From contig JBBIJR010000028.1 in the NCBI GenBank assembly GCA_037445875.1, forward strand, positions 1 to 41,551: a stretch of 41,551 bases of DNA, written 5' to 3'. The position numbers and the translations under genes were made by a program. Below the pieces are notes generated by a model, which saw only the letters and a list, made by a program, of their open reading frames with translations, had not been told where the DNA came from and did no database searches. Positions 34,911-41,551 of the stretch are shown here, piece by piece (position 1 is the stretch's first letter; the number at the start of each line of letters is the position of its first letter). Source of the stretch: JBBIJR01 sp037445875. Lineage in GTDB: Bacteria; CLD3; SB21.

Positions 34911-35386
34911 TCAATCGACAGTATCGTTGAACGATATCGCTGGTAAAAATCGTTGGTGTTTTCCTGTCCCATTAATAAGCACGTCATTGCGAAGCCTGGA
35001 TGGTGCGATACCCATATATCTTTGGAACGCTTTGCGAAACGTCTGATAGCTGGCATATCCGCAAGCGGCGCACACCCGAAACAGCGATGGCTCGCCACCG
35101 CGAATGAGCGCCAGGGCATTCTCCATGCGGTATTGCACGATGAGATCGTGAGGCGATTTCCCGTGGTTGAGCAGACAAATCTCATACAGGTAGCACGGCG
35201 ACATGCCGAGCAGATCGGCCAGCGCCGTGACTTTGAAATTCGGATCCGTATGGTGGGTGCGGACGAGAACGGCTATGCGATCCGCAAGCGACGATTCGCC
35301 CCCCCCGACTGCGGTGATGCACCAAGCGCAACCCCCTCATGGATTTCTCCTCTGGTACTTCCTGTCTGTGCCGGTGGCATGGTCAT
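34911..35386 (-). CDS. AraC-family HTH regulator, frame interrupted at a G8 tract
   Basis: From about 35282 down to 34990 the frame encodes a complete AraC DNA-binding domain: LADRIAVLVRTHH, VTALADLLGMSPCYLYEICL, MENALALIRGG and the second helix-turn-helix VCAACGYASYQTFRKAFQRY. No start codon exists in that frame upstream; it ends in a stop near 35339. A different frame starts at ATG 35386 (or 35380), 35 bases downstream of a near-consensus promoter, and reads into eight G. Losing one G would join the two into a protein of about 158 residues with a short N-terminus and no ligand domain. Either the run is phase-variable or it is a sequencing error. Confidence 0.65.
35299..35306 (-). repeat. 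Homopolymer of eight G (minus strand) within the AraC-type gene
   Basis: Eight consecutive C on the plus strand lie between the promoter-proximal start frame and the DNA-binding-domain frame. Length changes here switch the frame, as in slipped-strand contingency loci. Confidence 0.9.
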
Positions 35387-35420
35387 GGCTGAACTCTGGG
35401 CTGTGGCAAACAAACGAAAC

Positions 35421-35449
35421 AATATAATATATTCGGACTCGAAAGTCAA
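35421..35449 (-). promoter_or_regulatory. Sigma70-like promoter for the AraC-type gene
   Basis: On the minus strand TTGACT (35449-35444) and TATATT (35426-35421) are exactly 17 bases apart. Predicted transcription would start near 35414, about 28 bases before ATG 35386, which supports that start codon. Confidence 0.75.
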
Positions 35450-35473
35450 TTTTCTAAATATTGACCTTATTCG

Positions 35474-35502
35474 TTGACAAACCGGTTGCTGTTCTCTATA
35501 TT
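35474..35502 (+). promoter_or_regulatory. Sigma70-like promoter for the five-gene plus-strand operon
   Basis: A consensus TTGACA (35474-35479) and TATATT (35497-35502) are 17 bases apart, placing the transcript start near 35509 and the first ATG 30 bases later. It faces away from the AraC-type promoter; the -35 boxes are 24 bases apart. Confidence 0.8.
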
Positions 35503-35539
35503 CGCGTTGCCAATTTCGAGCCATGAAACTCTATCCTGC

Positions 35540-36355
35540 ATGAAGTTCCTCTGCTTCCTGTTTTTTCTTACGGTTCTGCTCTCCTGCGGCGAATTCGAGG
35601 ACAAAGTTCTTAACCAACCCCCGGTGATCACTTCGGTCCAGGCGCCGTCGTTCGTCTCGGCGAACGATACGATCTTCGTACGGGCGCACGATTCCGAGGG
35701 GGACTCGATCTCCATCGACGCGGACGTTCTCACCGCGGGGGGAACGGCCGTAAACGACGCGTTCACCAAGAGCTTCACCGACGACGGGCAGAACGGAGAT
35801 GTCGCCGCGGGAGACTCGATCTTCACCGCCGTCGTCAACCGCCCGGTACTGCTTGCACAATCGACGTCGAGCTTCGAGTTCATCCTTACCCCGTCGGAAC
35901 AGGACGGCAACGCGGGCGATCCGGTGACGGTCACGGTCCTGCAAAACCCGTCCAGCGGGCATCCGCCGGTGATCGGCAATCTGCAAGCGCCCGACACGCT
36001 GCAACTCGATGCCGACACGGTGACCTTCCTCGTCACGGTCGACGTGTCGGACCCCGAAGGACTGAGCGACATACGAACGGTCTACTTCCTCTCCACGGGC
36101 GGCTCCGTCATCGACCTGTTCGATGACGGCAATGCCGGTAACGGGGACAACACGGCTAACGACGGCACGTATTCGCGGATTCTGATCCTCCCCCCGACGA
36201 CAACGCCGGGCGAATACCATTTCACGATGCGCGCGGTCGATTTCACCAATCTCGTGAGCAACTTGATCGATTTCACGCTCGTTGTCTTGCCTGCCGCCGG
36301 ACTCGATGCCTCCTCCTCCACGACCCCCGGGGAGATCGAGGGACGTTCCAGATGA
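35540..36355 (+). CDS. Lipoprotein with two Ig-like domains
   Basis: ATG 35540 starts MKFLCFLFFLTVLLSCGEFE, a lipoprotein signal with Cys13. Two similar beta domains follow, each opening with PPVI-x-x-(V/L)QAP (near residues 26 and 142) and closing with a D-D-G/GD-x-x-AGD-type loop (FTDDGQNGDVAAGDSIFTA and FDDGNAGNGDNTANDGTYSR). The loops are acidic and may bind calcium. It lies 30 bases after the predicted transcript start and overlaps the next start as ATGA. A surface-structural role is likely; no specific function is visible. Confidence 0.75.
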   Translation: MKFLCFLFFLTVLLSCGEFEDKVLNQPPVITSVQAPSFVSANDTIFVRAHDSEGDSISIDADVLTAGGTAVNDAFTKSFTDDGQNGDVAAGDSIFTAVVNRPVLLAQSTSSFEFILTPSEQDGNAGDPVTVTVLQNPSSGHPPVIGNLQAPDTLQLDADTVTFLVTVDVSDPEGLSDIRTVYFLSTGGSVIDLFDDGNAGNGDNTANDGTYSRILILPPTTTPGEYHFTMRAVDFTNLVSNLIDFTLVVLPAAGLDASSSTTPGEIEGRSR

Positions 36356-37920
36356 AGAAGACGTTCATACTCCTTTTGCTGATCGCTCCGGCCTTCGCGG
36401 CCGCCCAGTCCGGTAAGACGTTGAGACGAACGTTCCGGCTGTCCGGTGAGTCCGGCGCCGTGATGTCCGCGCCGCGGCCTTCCGGGAACACGGTCAGCGT
36501 GATCCGGACCGTGGCGGACACGGCGTACACGGCCAACGAACGCGGCCTGAGCATCACGATCGACGGCGGCGTATCCTGGATCAACGTGGGACGCGCGGAC
36601 GGCATCTACAAGGGTAGTATCGCCGCGATCGATGTGTCCGGGCCTACGATCTACGTCTCCACGATCTTCGATACGTCGATCACACCGGAACCGACCGCCG
36701 GCGCGGGAGGCGGCCTCAGCATCTCGACCGACTTCGGCGCTTCGTGGCGGCACATCCCCCAGCCGATGGACACGTTCACCGCGCGCTACGGCTACGTTCT
36801 CCGTCCCAACGGCGACACGCTGACGATCACGGCGGTCCGCACCAACATCGACAACGTGACCTACGACATCGCCGTGACGGACTCAACGATCTGGCTGACC
36901 AGCTTTGCCGGAGGCACGCGCGTCGCCCGGATTCTGTCCGACGGCACCATCGGCCCCTTCGAACTGACCGGCATCCCACCCGATACGCTGGACGAAGTCC
37001 TCCCCAACCAGGACTACGACTTCCTGATCGACCCGTTCCTCAACCTCAACCACCGTGCGTTTTCGGTGATCGCCGCGACCGACGGCATATGGGCGGGCAC
37101 AGCGGCGGGCATCAATCGCAGCACGGACGCCGGACTCAGCTGGCAGCGGTACTCCGTGTCCAACAGCAACCTGCCGGGCAATTTCGTCGTCGCGCTGGGC
37201 GAACAGATCTATGTTGAGAACGGCCAGATGTACCGAAACATGTGGGCCGCCTGCAACCAGGCGCTCGGGCAAAACGAGTACAACGGCATCGCGGTCAGCG
37301 CGGACAGCGGCCGCACGTGGCGCGTTGTCCTCCGGGGGCCGTTCATGAACAATCTCGCATTCGACGGCAAGACGGTCTACGTAGCGTCCGACGAGGGTCT
37401 CTACCGTTCCGAGGACCTCGGCACGACGTGGGAACGGTTCCTCACGCTGGTCGACCGCAATACGCAGGACCGCACGTACAGCCCGGCGTATCTGGCAGTC
37501 GGCGTGGACTCCACAAAGGAGCCGGCAACGTTGTACGCGGGAAATGTCGACGTTCTGGCCGTTTCCGGCGACAACGGCGTCTCTTGGCGTTTTGCCCGAT
37601 CCTTTATCGAACCCGGCACGACCGGCACGCCAAGAAGTTACGCCTCGCCGAATCCGTTCTCGCCCAGCTTCCTGCCCAACGTGACGCGGTTCTTCTTCGA
37701 TTCGACCGGCCTCGATCCGGCCGCGGACAGGGTCACGATCCGCATTTATGACTTTGCGATGGACCTGGTCGCTACGGTCGCGGAGGGCGAGAGCCTGACA
37801 AAGCAATTTTCCTGGAATGGACTGAACAACCGGGGCAAGCGCGTCGCCAACGGGACGTATGTTTACGCCATCAAAGCGGGCGGCCGAACGTTCTGGGGCA
37901 AAGTGACGGTGAGGAACTGA
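36352..37920 (+). CDS. Secreted BNR-type propeller protein with FlgD-like C-terminal sorting domain
   Basis: The 522-residue product has a signal peptide (KKTFILLLLIAPAFAAAQ), repeated BNR/Ycf48-like strands (GLSITIDGGVSWINVG, GLSISTDFGASWRHIP, GINRSTDAGLSWQRYS, GLYRSEDLGTTWERFL) and a final 90-residue FlgD-Ig/type IX-sorting-like domain: SYASPNPFSPSF, IRIYDFAMDLVATV, WNGLNNRGKRVANGTYVYAI. Such C-terminal domains send proteins through the type IX secretion route in FCB bacteria. It is coupled to the lipoprotein before it and, with one base between stop and start, to the PorV-like gene after it. Confidence 0.85.
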   Translation: MKKTFILLLLIAPAFAAAQSGKTLRRTFRLSGESGAVMSAPRPSGNTVSVIRTVADTAYTANERGLSITIDGGVSWINVGRADGIYKGSIAAIDVSGPTIYVSTIFDTSITPEPTAGAGGGLSISTDFGASWRHIPQPMDTFTARYGYVLRPNGDTLTITAVRTNIDNVTYDIAVTDSTIWLTSFAGGTRVARILSDGTIGPFELTGIPPDTLDEVLPNQDYDFLIDPFLNLNHRAFSVIAATDGIWAGTAAGINRSTDAGLSWQRYSVSNSNLPGNFVVALGEQIYVENGQMYRNMWAACNQALGQNEYNGIAVSADSGRTWRVVLRGPFMNNLAFDGKTVYVASDEGLYRSEDLGTTWERFLTLVDRNTQDRTYSPAYLAVGVDSTKEPATLYAGNVDVLAVSGDNGVSWRFARSFIEPGTTGTPRSYASPNPFSPSFLPNVTRFFFDSTGLDPAADRVTIRIYDFAMDLVATVAEGESLTKQFSWNGLNNRGKRVANGTYVYAIKAGGRTFWGKVTVRN

Positions 37921-37921
37921 C

Positions 37922-38857
37922 ATGAGACGGATCGTTTGTTTACTCATTCTCTGGATGCCGTCCGGATGGCTGCAGGCCGGGGAATCCGCCGGGCAGGCCG
38001 GTGCGTTTCTCCGCATCGGATTGGGTCCGCGCGCCAGGGGCATGGGCGACACGTACACGGCTATCGCCGATCAGACGGTCGCGGCGTATTATAACCCGGC
38101 CGGGCTCGGATTCATCAAGGAACGGGAAGCAGCGGTGGCCTACAGTTTCATGACGTTCGACCGTCGTTTCAACTACGTGGGCTTTTCGACTCCCCTTCAG
38201 CACCAGGCCGGTTTCTCGCTCGGCTTTGTTCAGAGCGGTTTCACCGACGGCACGGCCCGCTTCGATAACGGTGAACCAACGGGCGAGGACATCAGCGACA
38301 ACAAGTGGGCCGTTTTCATGGGCTTTTCGCTCAGGTTCAGCCCGAAGCTCGCCATCGGGCTTGCTCCGAAATTCCTGTACTCCAAAGTCTACGACGTATC
38401 GTCCAACTCCTTCGGCGTGGATCTCGGCGTGATGTACCGGCCGGTGGAGCGGCTGTCCGTTGGTCTGGCCTACAAGGAGCTCGGGCAGTCATTCAAGTAC
38501 AGCCGTAACGCGACAGGGTTGGGCGACCAGACGACCAGGGACCGACTACCCCGCACGCTGCGTGGAGGTGCCGCGTTCGACGTCCCGATGAGCGGCACGG
38601 TCAAGCGTGTGCTGTTCGCCGTCGACTACGAGTCCGTCCAGGACCAGCCCGGCCGTCTTCACGTGGGCGCGGAGGCCAACTTGCTCGACAAGATAGCCTT
38701 GCGCGCAGGCATGGACGACAAAGACCTCACGGCCGGCTTTTCCGTACCTTTCAAGATCCGGGAGCGCCGCCTGCGTTTTGACTACGCTTTCATCCACGAT
38801 TCCCGCTCCGGCATCGCCTTCGGCTCACAGGATATCTCCCTCGCTTATCAGTTCTGA
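37922..38857 (+). CDS. PorV/PorQ-family outer-membrane beta-barrel protein
   Basis: A signal peptide ending near LQAGES is followed by the family opening GAFLRIGLGPRARGMGDTYT and AAYYNPAGLGF, then alternating amphipathic strands to a C-terminal aromatic (SLAYQF), as expected for an outer-membrane barrel of about 311 residues. PorV acts as a shuttle for type IX secretion substrates; its position right after a gene with a type IX-like sorting domain fits that use. Ribosome site GAGG. Closest family function is inferred from PorV, not shown. Confidence 0.88.
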   Translation: MRRIVCLLILWMPSGWLQAGESAGQAGAFLRIGLGPRARGMGDTYTAIADQTVAAYYNPAGLGFIKEREAAVAYSFMTFDRRFNYVGFSTPLQHQAGFSLGFVQSGFTDGTARFDNGEPTGEDISDNKWAVFMGFSLRFSPKLAIGLAPKFLYSKVYDVSSNSFGVDLGVMYRPVERLSVGLAYKELGQSFKYSRNATGLGDQTTRDRLPRTLRGGAAFDVPMSGTVKRVLFAVDYESVQDQPGRLHVGAEANLLDKIALRAGMDDKDLTAGFSVPFKIRERRLRFDYAFIHDSRSGIAFGSQDISLAYQF

Positions 38858-38868
38858 CGGCTTCCGCG

Positions 38869-39582
38869 GTGGACATGGAAAACCGGCGGGATATCGTTCG
38901 CTCCTTTTTCCCCGGTACGGCCCGATCCTACGATTTCGTCGTCCGGTGCTTCACCCTTGGTCTGGACGTTTGGTGGAAGCGCGGCCTCTGCCGTCGCGTG
39001 GTTCGTGCGGAGCGCATCCTCGACCTCGCATGCGGCACGGGCATCGTCACGCAGGGGCTGGCCCGGCGTTTTCCTCAGGCGGAGTTTGTCGGCGTCGATG
39101 TGACCGCCGATTATCTGGAGATTTATCGTGAACGAATCGCCGCCCGCGGCGTGCGCGCCTCGGCCATTCTCGGCGATGCGGAAGAGGCGCCTCTCGACGG
39201 CGTGTTCGACGCGGTCGTGAGCTCTTACCTCCCCAAGTACGTCGACCCCGACCGCCTACTTGCACACGTGGCTCCCCACGTGAATCCGGGCGGGGTGCTC
39301 GTCGTACATGACTTTACCCTGCCGCCGTGTCGCTTAGTGCGCACTATGTGGAACGCTTACACCCGGGCCATGAATCTCATCGGCCGCCGGTTCTTCCCGG
39401 AGTGGAAGGCCGTATTCGACGGAGGACTGACCCGGTTGATCCGGCAGACGGACTGGTTTGAAACGTGGCCTGCCGCTCTTGATCGTCACGGCTTCCATGA
39501 TGTGCAGCGAACCTATCTTACATTGGGCTGCTCCGGCCTCGTATGGGCCACGAGGCGCGCTGAGGCCGGAAGCAAGGAATGA
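38869..39582 (+). CDS. Class I SAM-dependent methyltransferase (UbiE/MenG-like)
   Basis: The Rossmann motif I is ILDLACGTGIVT, followed by the acidic strand FVGVDVTADYLEIY, DAEEAPL and DAVVSSYLPKYVD. The opening SFFPGTARSYDFVVRCFTLG and the GGVLVVHDFTLPP strand resemble quinone-biosynthesis C-methyltransferases, but no other quinone genes are present. GTG 38869 or ATG 38875 may start it; neither has a strong site. It begins 11 bases after the PorV-like gene and its end overlaps the next start as ATGA. Confidence 0.82.
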   Translation: MDMENRRDIVRSFFPGTARSYDFVVRCFTLGLDVWWKRGLCRRVVRAERILDLACGTGIVTQGLARRFPQAEFVGVDVTADYLEIYRERIAARGVRASAILGDAEEAPLDGVFDAVVSSYLPKYVDPDRLLAHVAPHVNPGGVLVVHDFTLPPCRLVRTMWNAYTRAMNLIGRRFFPEWKAVFDGGLTRLIRQTDWFETWPAALDRHGFHDVQRTYLTLGCSGLVWATRRAEAGSKE

Positions 39583-40259
39583 CCCTGGCCGACCGCATGC
39601 TCGATTTCTACCGGCGGCTGCGGTTCGACCCGCATCTGCGCGGCGTGCGGGTGATGAACCCCTACTCCGACCGCGTCGTTTTCGCTCTTGTCCGCATGTT
39701 TGCAGAGAAGTTCTACTCCGATAACCGGCCGAGGAGGATCATGCTCGGGATCAATCCCGGCCGATTCGGTGCCGGCGTGACCGGCATCATGTTCACCGAT
39801 CCCCATAAACTCCGTCACGACTGCGGTATTGCCAACGATTTGATCGGAAGGGCCGAACTGTCGGCGGATTTCTTCTATTCCGTCGTGGAGGCGTACGGCG
39901 GACCTTCGGCTTTCTACGGCGATTTCCATGTGAGCGCCGTCAGTCCGTTGGGATTTATGCGCTCCGGGCGTAATCTGAATTACTACGACGACCCGAAACT
40001 GCTGGCGCGCGTGGCCCCATTTGCCGATTCCTGCATCCGGCAACAGATCGCTTTCGGACTGAGGACAGACGTGTGCTATTGCCTCGGCGAAGGAACCAAC
40101 TATCGCCACGTGGAAGCCTGGAACCGCACACGCGGCTGGTTCGATCGGATCATCGCGCTGCCGCATCCAAGATGGATCATGCAATACCGGCGAAAAAAGA
40201 AATCGGCGTTTGTGGAGTTGTATATCCACGCGTTGTCATCGGCCTCCGGTGGTCGGTGA
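39579..40259 (+). CDS. SMUG2-type uracil-DNA glycosylase-family protein
   Basis: The 226-residue protein has the SMUG2 signature IMLGINPGRFGAGVTGIMFT followed by DPHKL in the position of the water-activating motif, and the second active-site segment LPHPRWIMQY. It would remove uracil or oxidised pyrimidines from DNA. It overlaps the methyltransferase gene as ATGA, so it is the fifth gene of the operon, an odd partner for surface proteins. No alternate start is needed. Confidence 0.82.
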   Translation: MTLADRMLDFYRRLRFDPHLRGVRVMNPYSDRVVFALVRMFAEKFYSDNRPRRIMLGINPGRFGAGVTGIMFTDPHKLRHDCGIANDLIGRAELSADFFYSVVEAYGGPSAFYGDFHVSAVSPLGFMRSGRNLNYYDDPKLLARVAPFADSCIRQQIAFGLRTDVCYCLGEGTNYRHVEAWNRTRGWFDRIIALPHPRWIMQYRRKKKSAFVELYIHALSSASGGR

Positions 40260-40281
40260 CCATGCATGCGTGCATCGTCAC
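40256..40281. terminator. Hairpin overlapping the SMUG2 stop codon
   Basis: Arms GTGACCATGCA and TGCATCGTCAC with one C-C mismatch form an 11-base stem around TGCG. No T run follows, so it is at best a weak or factor-dependent terminator at the end of the five-gene operon. Confidence 0.4.
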
Positions 40282-40301
40282 ATGCTTGTGCAAAATAGTA
40301 C

Positions 40302-40330
40302 TTGCATTTCAGGGGGCCGCCACCTATATT
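40302..40330 (+). promoter_or_regulatory. Sigma70-like promoter for the alanine/lysine-rich lipoprotein gene
   Basis: TTGCAT (40302-40307) and TATATT (40325-40330) are 17 bases apart, the same spacing and -10 box as the two promoters near 35.45 kb. The predicted leader is about 120 bases, with an A-rich middle and no open reading frame. Confidence 0.7.
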
Positions 40331-40455
40331 GGCACGACTTTGAAACCCTAAATGTTCTTACAAACCCTATAAACACACGTACTTAAAACCCCAAAATCCG
40401 ATGAGGCAGATTTGGTGTGTTTGGTATCCTTGTCGGGCATAAGAGGAGAAATCCC

Positions 40456-41019
40456 ATGTTGAAGAGAATCGTCGTTCTCGCCATGGCAGTGGTTCTGCCG
40501 GTTGTAGTTCTGGTCGGCTGCGGTGGCCCTCCGAAAGAGGACATCGAGAAAGCGACCAAGGCCAGAGCGGCAGCCGATGCGGCAAAAGCGGACGTCTATT
40601 CCAAGGATAGTTATGATGCCGCGATGGCTGCGTGGAAAGAAGCCACGGACCTGGACAAGAAGAGCGATTTCGGCAAGTCCAAGGTGAAGTATCAGGAAGC
40701 CGCCAAGAAGTTCGACGAGGCCGCCAAGGCTGCTCCGGACAACATGAAGAAGGCCCAGGACGATGCGACCGCAATGGTGGCCAGCATGAAGGCTTCGATG
40801 GATGCCCATGGCAAGGACAAGAAGATGATGATGGCCGTCAAGGGCATGAAGAAGGATGACAAGGCCAAGTATGATGCGGCCATGAAGGAAGCGACGGCGA
40901 TGGTTACCGAAGCCGAAGGCATGATTGCGGACAACGCGATGGGCGCGATGGAGAAGCTGAATGCCGCCAAGGCCAAGTGGGATGAGGCGATGGCGATGAC
41001 GATGCCGAAGAAGAAGTAA
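40456..41019 (+). CDS. Alanine/lysine-rich coiled-coil lipoprotein
   Basis: AGAGGAG precedes ATG 40456. The signal MLKRIVVLAMAVVLPVVVLV ends before Cys22 of a lipobox. The mature part (about 165 residues) is alanine-, lysine- and methionine-rich with heptad-like repeats (KARAAADAAKADVYS, YDAAMAAWKEATDL, YQEAAKKFDEAAKAA), predicting long helices as in DUF4398-type or Lpp-like envelope proteins. It has its own near-consensus promoter and a strong terminator, so it is a monocistronic, probably highly expressed envelope protein. Function unknown. Confidence 0.8.
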   Translation: MLKRIVVLAMAVVLPVVVLVGCGGPPKEDIEKATKARAAADAAKADVYSKDSYDAAMAAWKEATDLDKKSDFGKSKVKYQEAAKKFDEAAKAAPDNMKKAQDDATAMVASMKASMDAHGKDKKMMMAVKGMKKDDKAKYDAAMKEATAMVTEAEGMIADNAMGAMEKLNAAKAKWDEAMAMTMPKKK

Positions 41020-41041
41020 GCCGATTCGTTCATCGAACGAC

Positions 41042-41078
41042 AAGGGGCTGCCCCGAAAGGGTCGGCCCCTTTCTGTTT
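41042..41078 (+). terminator. Intrinsic terminator after the coiled-coil lipoprotein gene
   Basis: A nine-pair stem AAGGGGCTG/CGGCCCCTT (one G-U pair) is followed by TTCTGTTTT, 22 bases after the stop. Confidence 0.85.
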
Positions 41079-41129
41079 TATGTCTTTCAGCCAGGAAGGT
41101 CTTGCGGTTTTCATCTTTCTAATCTCGCG

Positions 41130-41273
41130 GTGACGGATTTCCTGGAAATCGTCGGATACCTCGGACGTGTGGCCATACTGGTTCCCCTGTTCGTCGCCAT
41201 CGTGTGGCGGTGGAGGATCCGTCAGAAGGAAGCTAAGGCACGTGCGACCCAGAATAGACGAGACCCTACGTGA
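41130..41273 (+). CDS. Possible small membrane protein
   Basis: A 47-codon frame from GTG 41130 reads one hydrophobic helix (GRVAILVPLFVAIVWRW) then a basic tail (RIRQKEAKARATQNRR). There is no clear ribosome site, and its end overlaps the next gene by 32 bases. It may be real, coupled to the transferase gene, or chance. Confidence 0.35.
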   Translation: MTDFLEIVGYLGRVAILVPLFVAIVWRWRIRQKEAKARATQNRRDPT

Positions 41274-41551
41274 CCTGTTTCAGGCCGATCTCCTGTCGTA
41301 CGTTCTGCCGACGGGAACGACGATGTATGTACTGGCTATGCTGGCGGTTCTGTACGTCTATGTCGGGCGGTCGGAGCGATCGGGTCTTTCGGCCTATCAT
41401 GCACTCGGATCCAGCATATACGGAATGGCGGCCGGGCTCATAGGGACCCGCGTTTTCTATCTCCTCGAGACGTTCGACCGGACGATAGAACACCCCGCCG
41501 TGATTCCTGGATGTTTTCGGCCCGACCACGTCGTGGGGTGCCTATCTGGCC
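41242..41551 (+). CDS. lgt-like: Prolipoprotein diacylglyceryl transferase-like protein, N-terminal part, one frame slip
   Basis: From GTG 41242 the frame encodes hydrophobic helices (TMYVLAMLAVLYVYVG) and GSSIYGMAAGLIGTRVFYLL, resembling the early helices of Lgt, which attaches diacylglycerol to lipobox cysteines in the cytoplasmic membrane. Near 41510 the frame must slip by one base: the next frame continues DVFGPTTSWGAYLA, the expected Lgt-type segment. This is probably a one-base sequence error. The gene is cut by the window edge. Many lipoproteins in the window would be substrates for such an enzyme. Confidence 0.5.
   Translation, partial: MRPRIDETLRDLFQADLLSYVLPTGTTMYVLAMLAVLYVYVGRSERSGLSAYHALGSSIYGMAAGLIGTRVFYLLETFDRTIEHPAVIPGCFRPDHVVGCLSG

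Noticed and set aside
40330..40346. TTGGCACGACTTTGAA resembles a sigma54 promoter
   Set aside because: The distance between the GG and the would-be GC is nine rather than ten bases and the GC is GA. A better sigma70-like promoter overlaps it.

Overview
The window looks like part of a bacterial genome, probably from an uncultured lineage of the FCB superphylum (Zixibacteria/Ignavibacteria-like candidate phyla). The clues are a PorV/PorQ-family outer-membrane protein, a secreted propeller protein with a FlgD-like C-terminal sorting domain, several DUF4249-type lipoproteins, a SMUG2-type DNA glycosylase, bacterial GGAGG ribosome sites, and sigma70-like promoters whose -10 box is TATATT. The phylum is an inference. 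An 11-N scaffold gap and several apparent single-base frameshifts point to a draft or metagenome assembly, so broken genes should be read with caution.

Layout. Positions 1-12.6 kb (minus strand) are accessory: the start of a TolB/CsgG-like protein, a WD40-repeat/caspase protein crossing the scaffold gap, a remnant of a second caspase tail, a GH63-like glucosidase, a zinc-finger anti-sigma-like protein with an N-terminally truncated sigma factor, a nitroreductase fragment, a HEAT-repeat protein, a propeller protein and a lipoprotein. Two places here (about 7.64 and 8.96 kb) join two truncated genes.

The core is a hydrogenase island at 10.8-24.4 kb, all on the minus strand. The first unit (24443 to 19897) is hydB, a stand-alone cyclic-nucleotide-binding-domain gene, hydG, hydD and hydA: a cytoplasmic group 3b NAD(P)-linked [NiFe] hydrogenase. 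It ends at a clear intrinsic terminator at 19787-19817. The second unit (19686 to about 10854) is hdrC-hdrB-hdrA-mvhD-mvhG-ybaK-like-mvhA, then a Ycf48-like lipoprotein gene (frameshifted) and a hydrogenase maturation endopeptidase. It encodes a heterodisulfide-reductase-like/Mvh group 3c flavin-bifurcating complex. Together they could link H2, NAD(P)H, a low-potential carrier and an unknown disulfide-type acceptor. The YbaK-family gene between the two hydrogenase subunit genes is the least expected member.

From 24.6 to 28.6 kb come a cyclase-family hydrolase, an ABC permease with an unusual N-terminal extension and a membrane-anchored deaminase (plus strand), then a queuosine-precursor transporter with a NUDIX hydrolase (minus strand). 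A 447-base intergenic stretch holds palindromic dispersed repeats. From 29 to 35.4 kb (minus strand) lie DUF4249 proteins (one intact, one broken, one lacking its signal peptide), a truncated ECF sigma factor, a dienelactone hydrolase, a lipoprotein and an AraC-type regulator interrupted at a run of eight G. At 35.4-35.5 kb two near-consensus promoters face away from each other. The rightward one drives a five-gene operon (lipoprotein, propeller, PorV-like, methyltransferase, SMUG2-like). A promoter-equipped alanine/lysine-rich lipoprotein gene and the start of a prolipoprotein diacylglyceryl transferase-like gene close the window.
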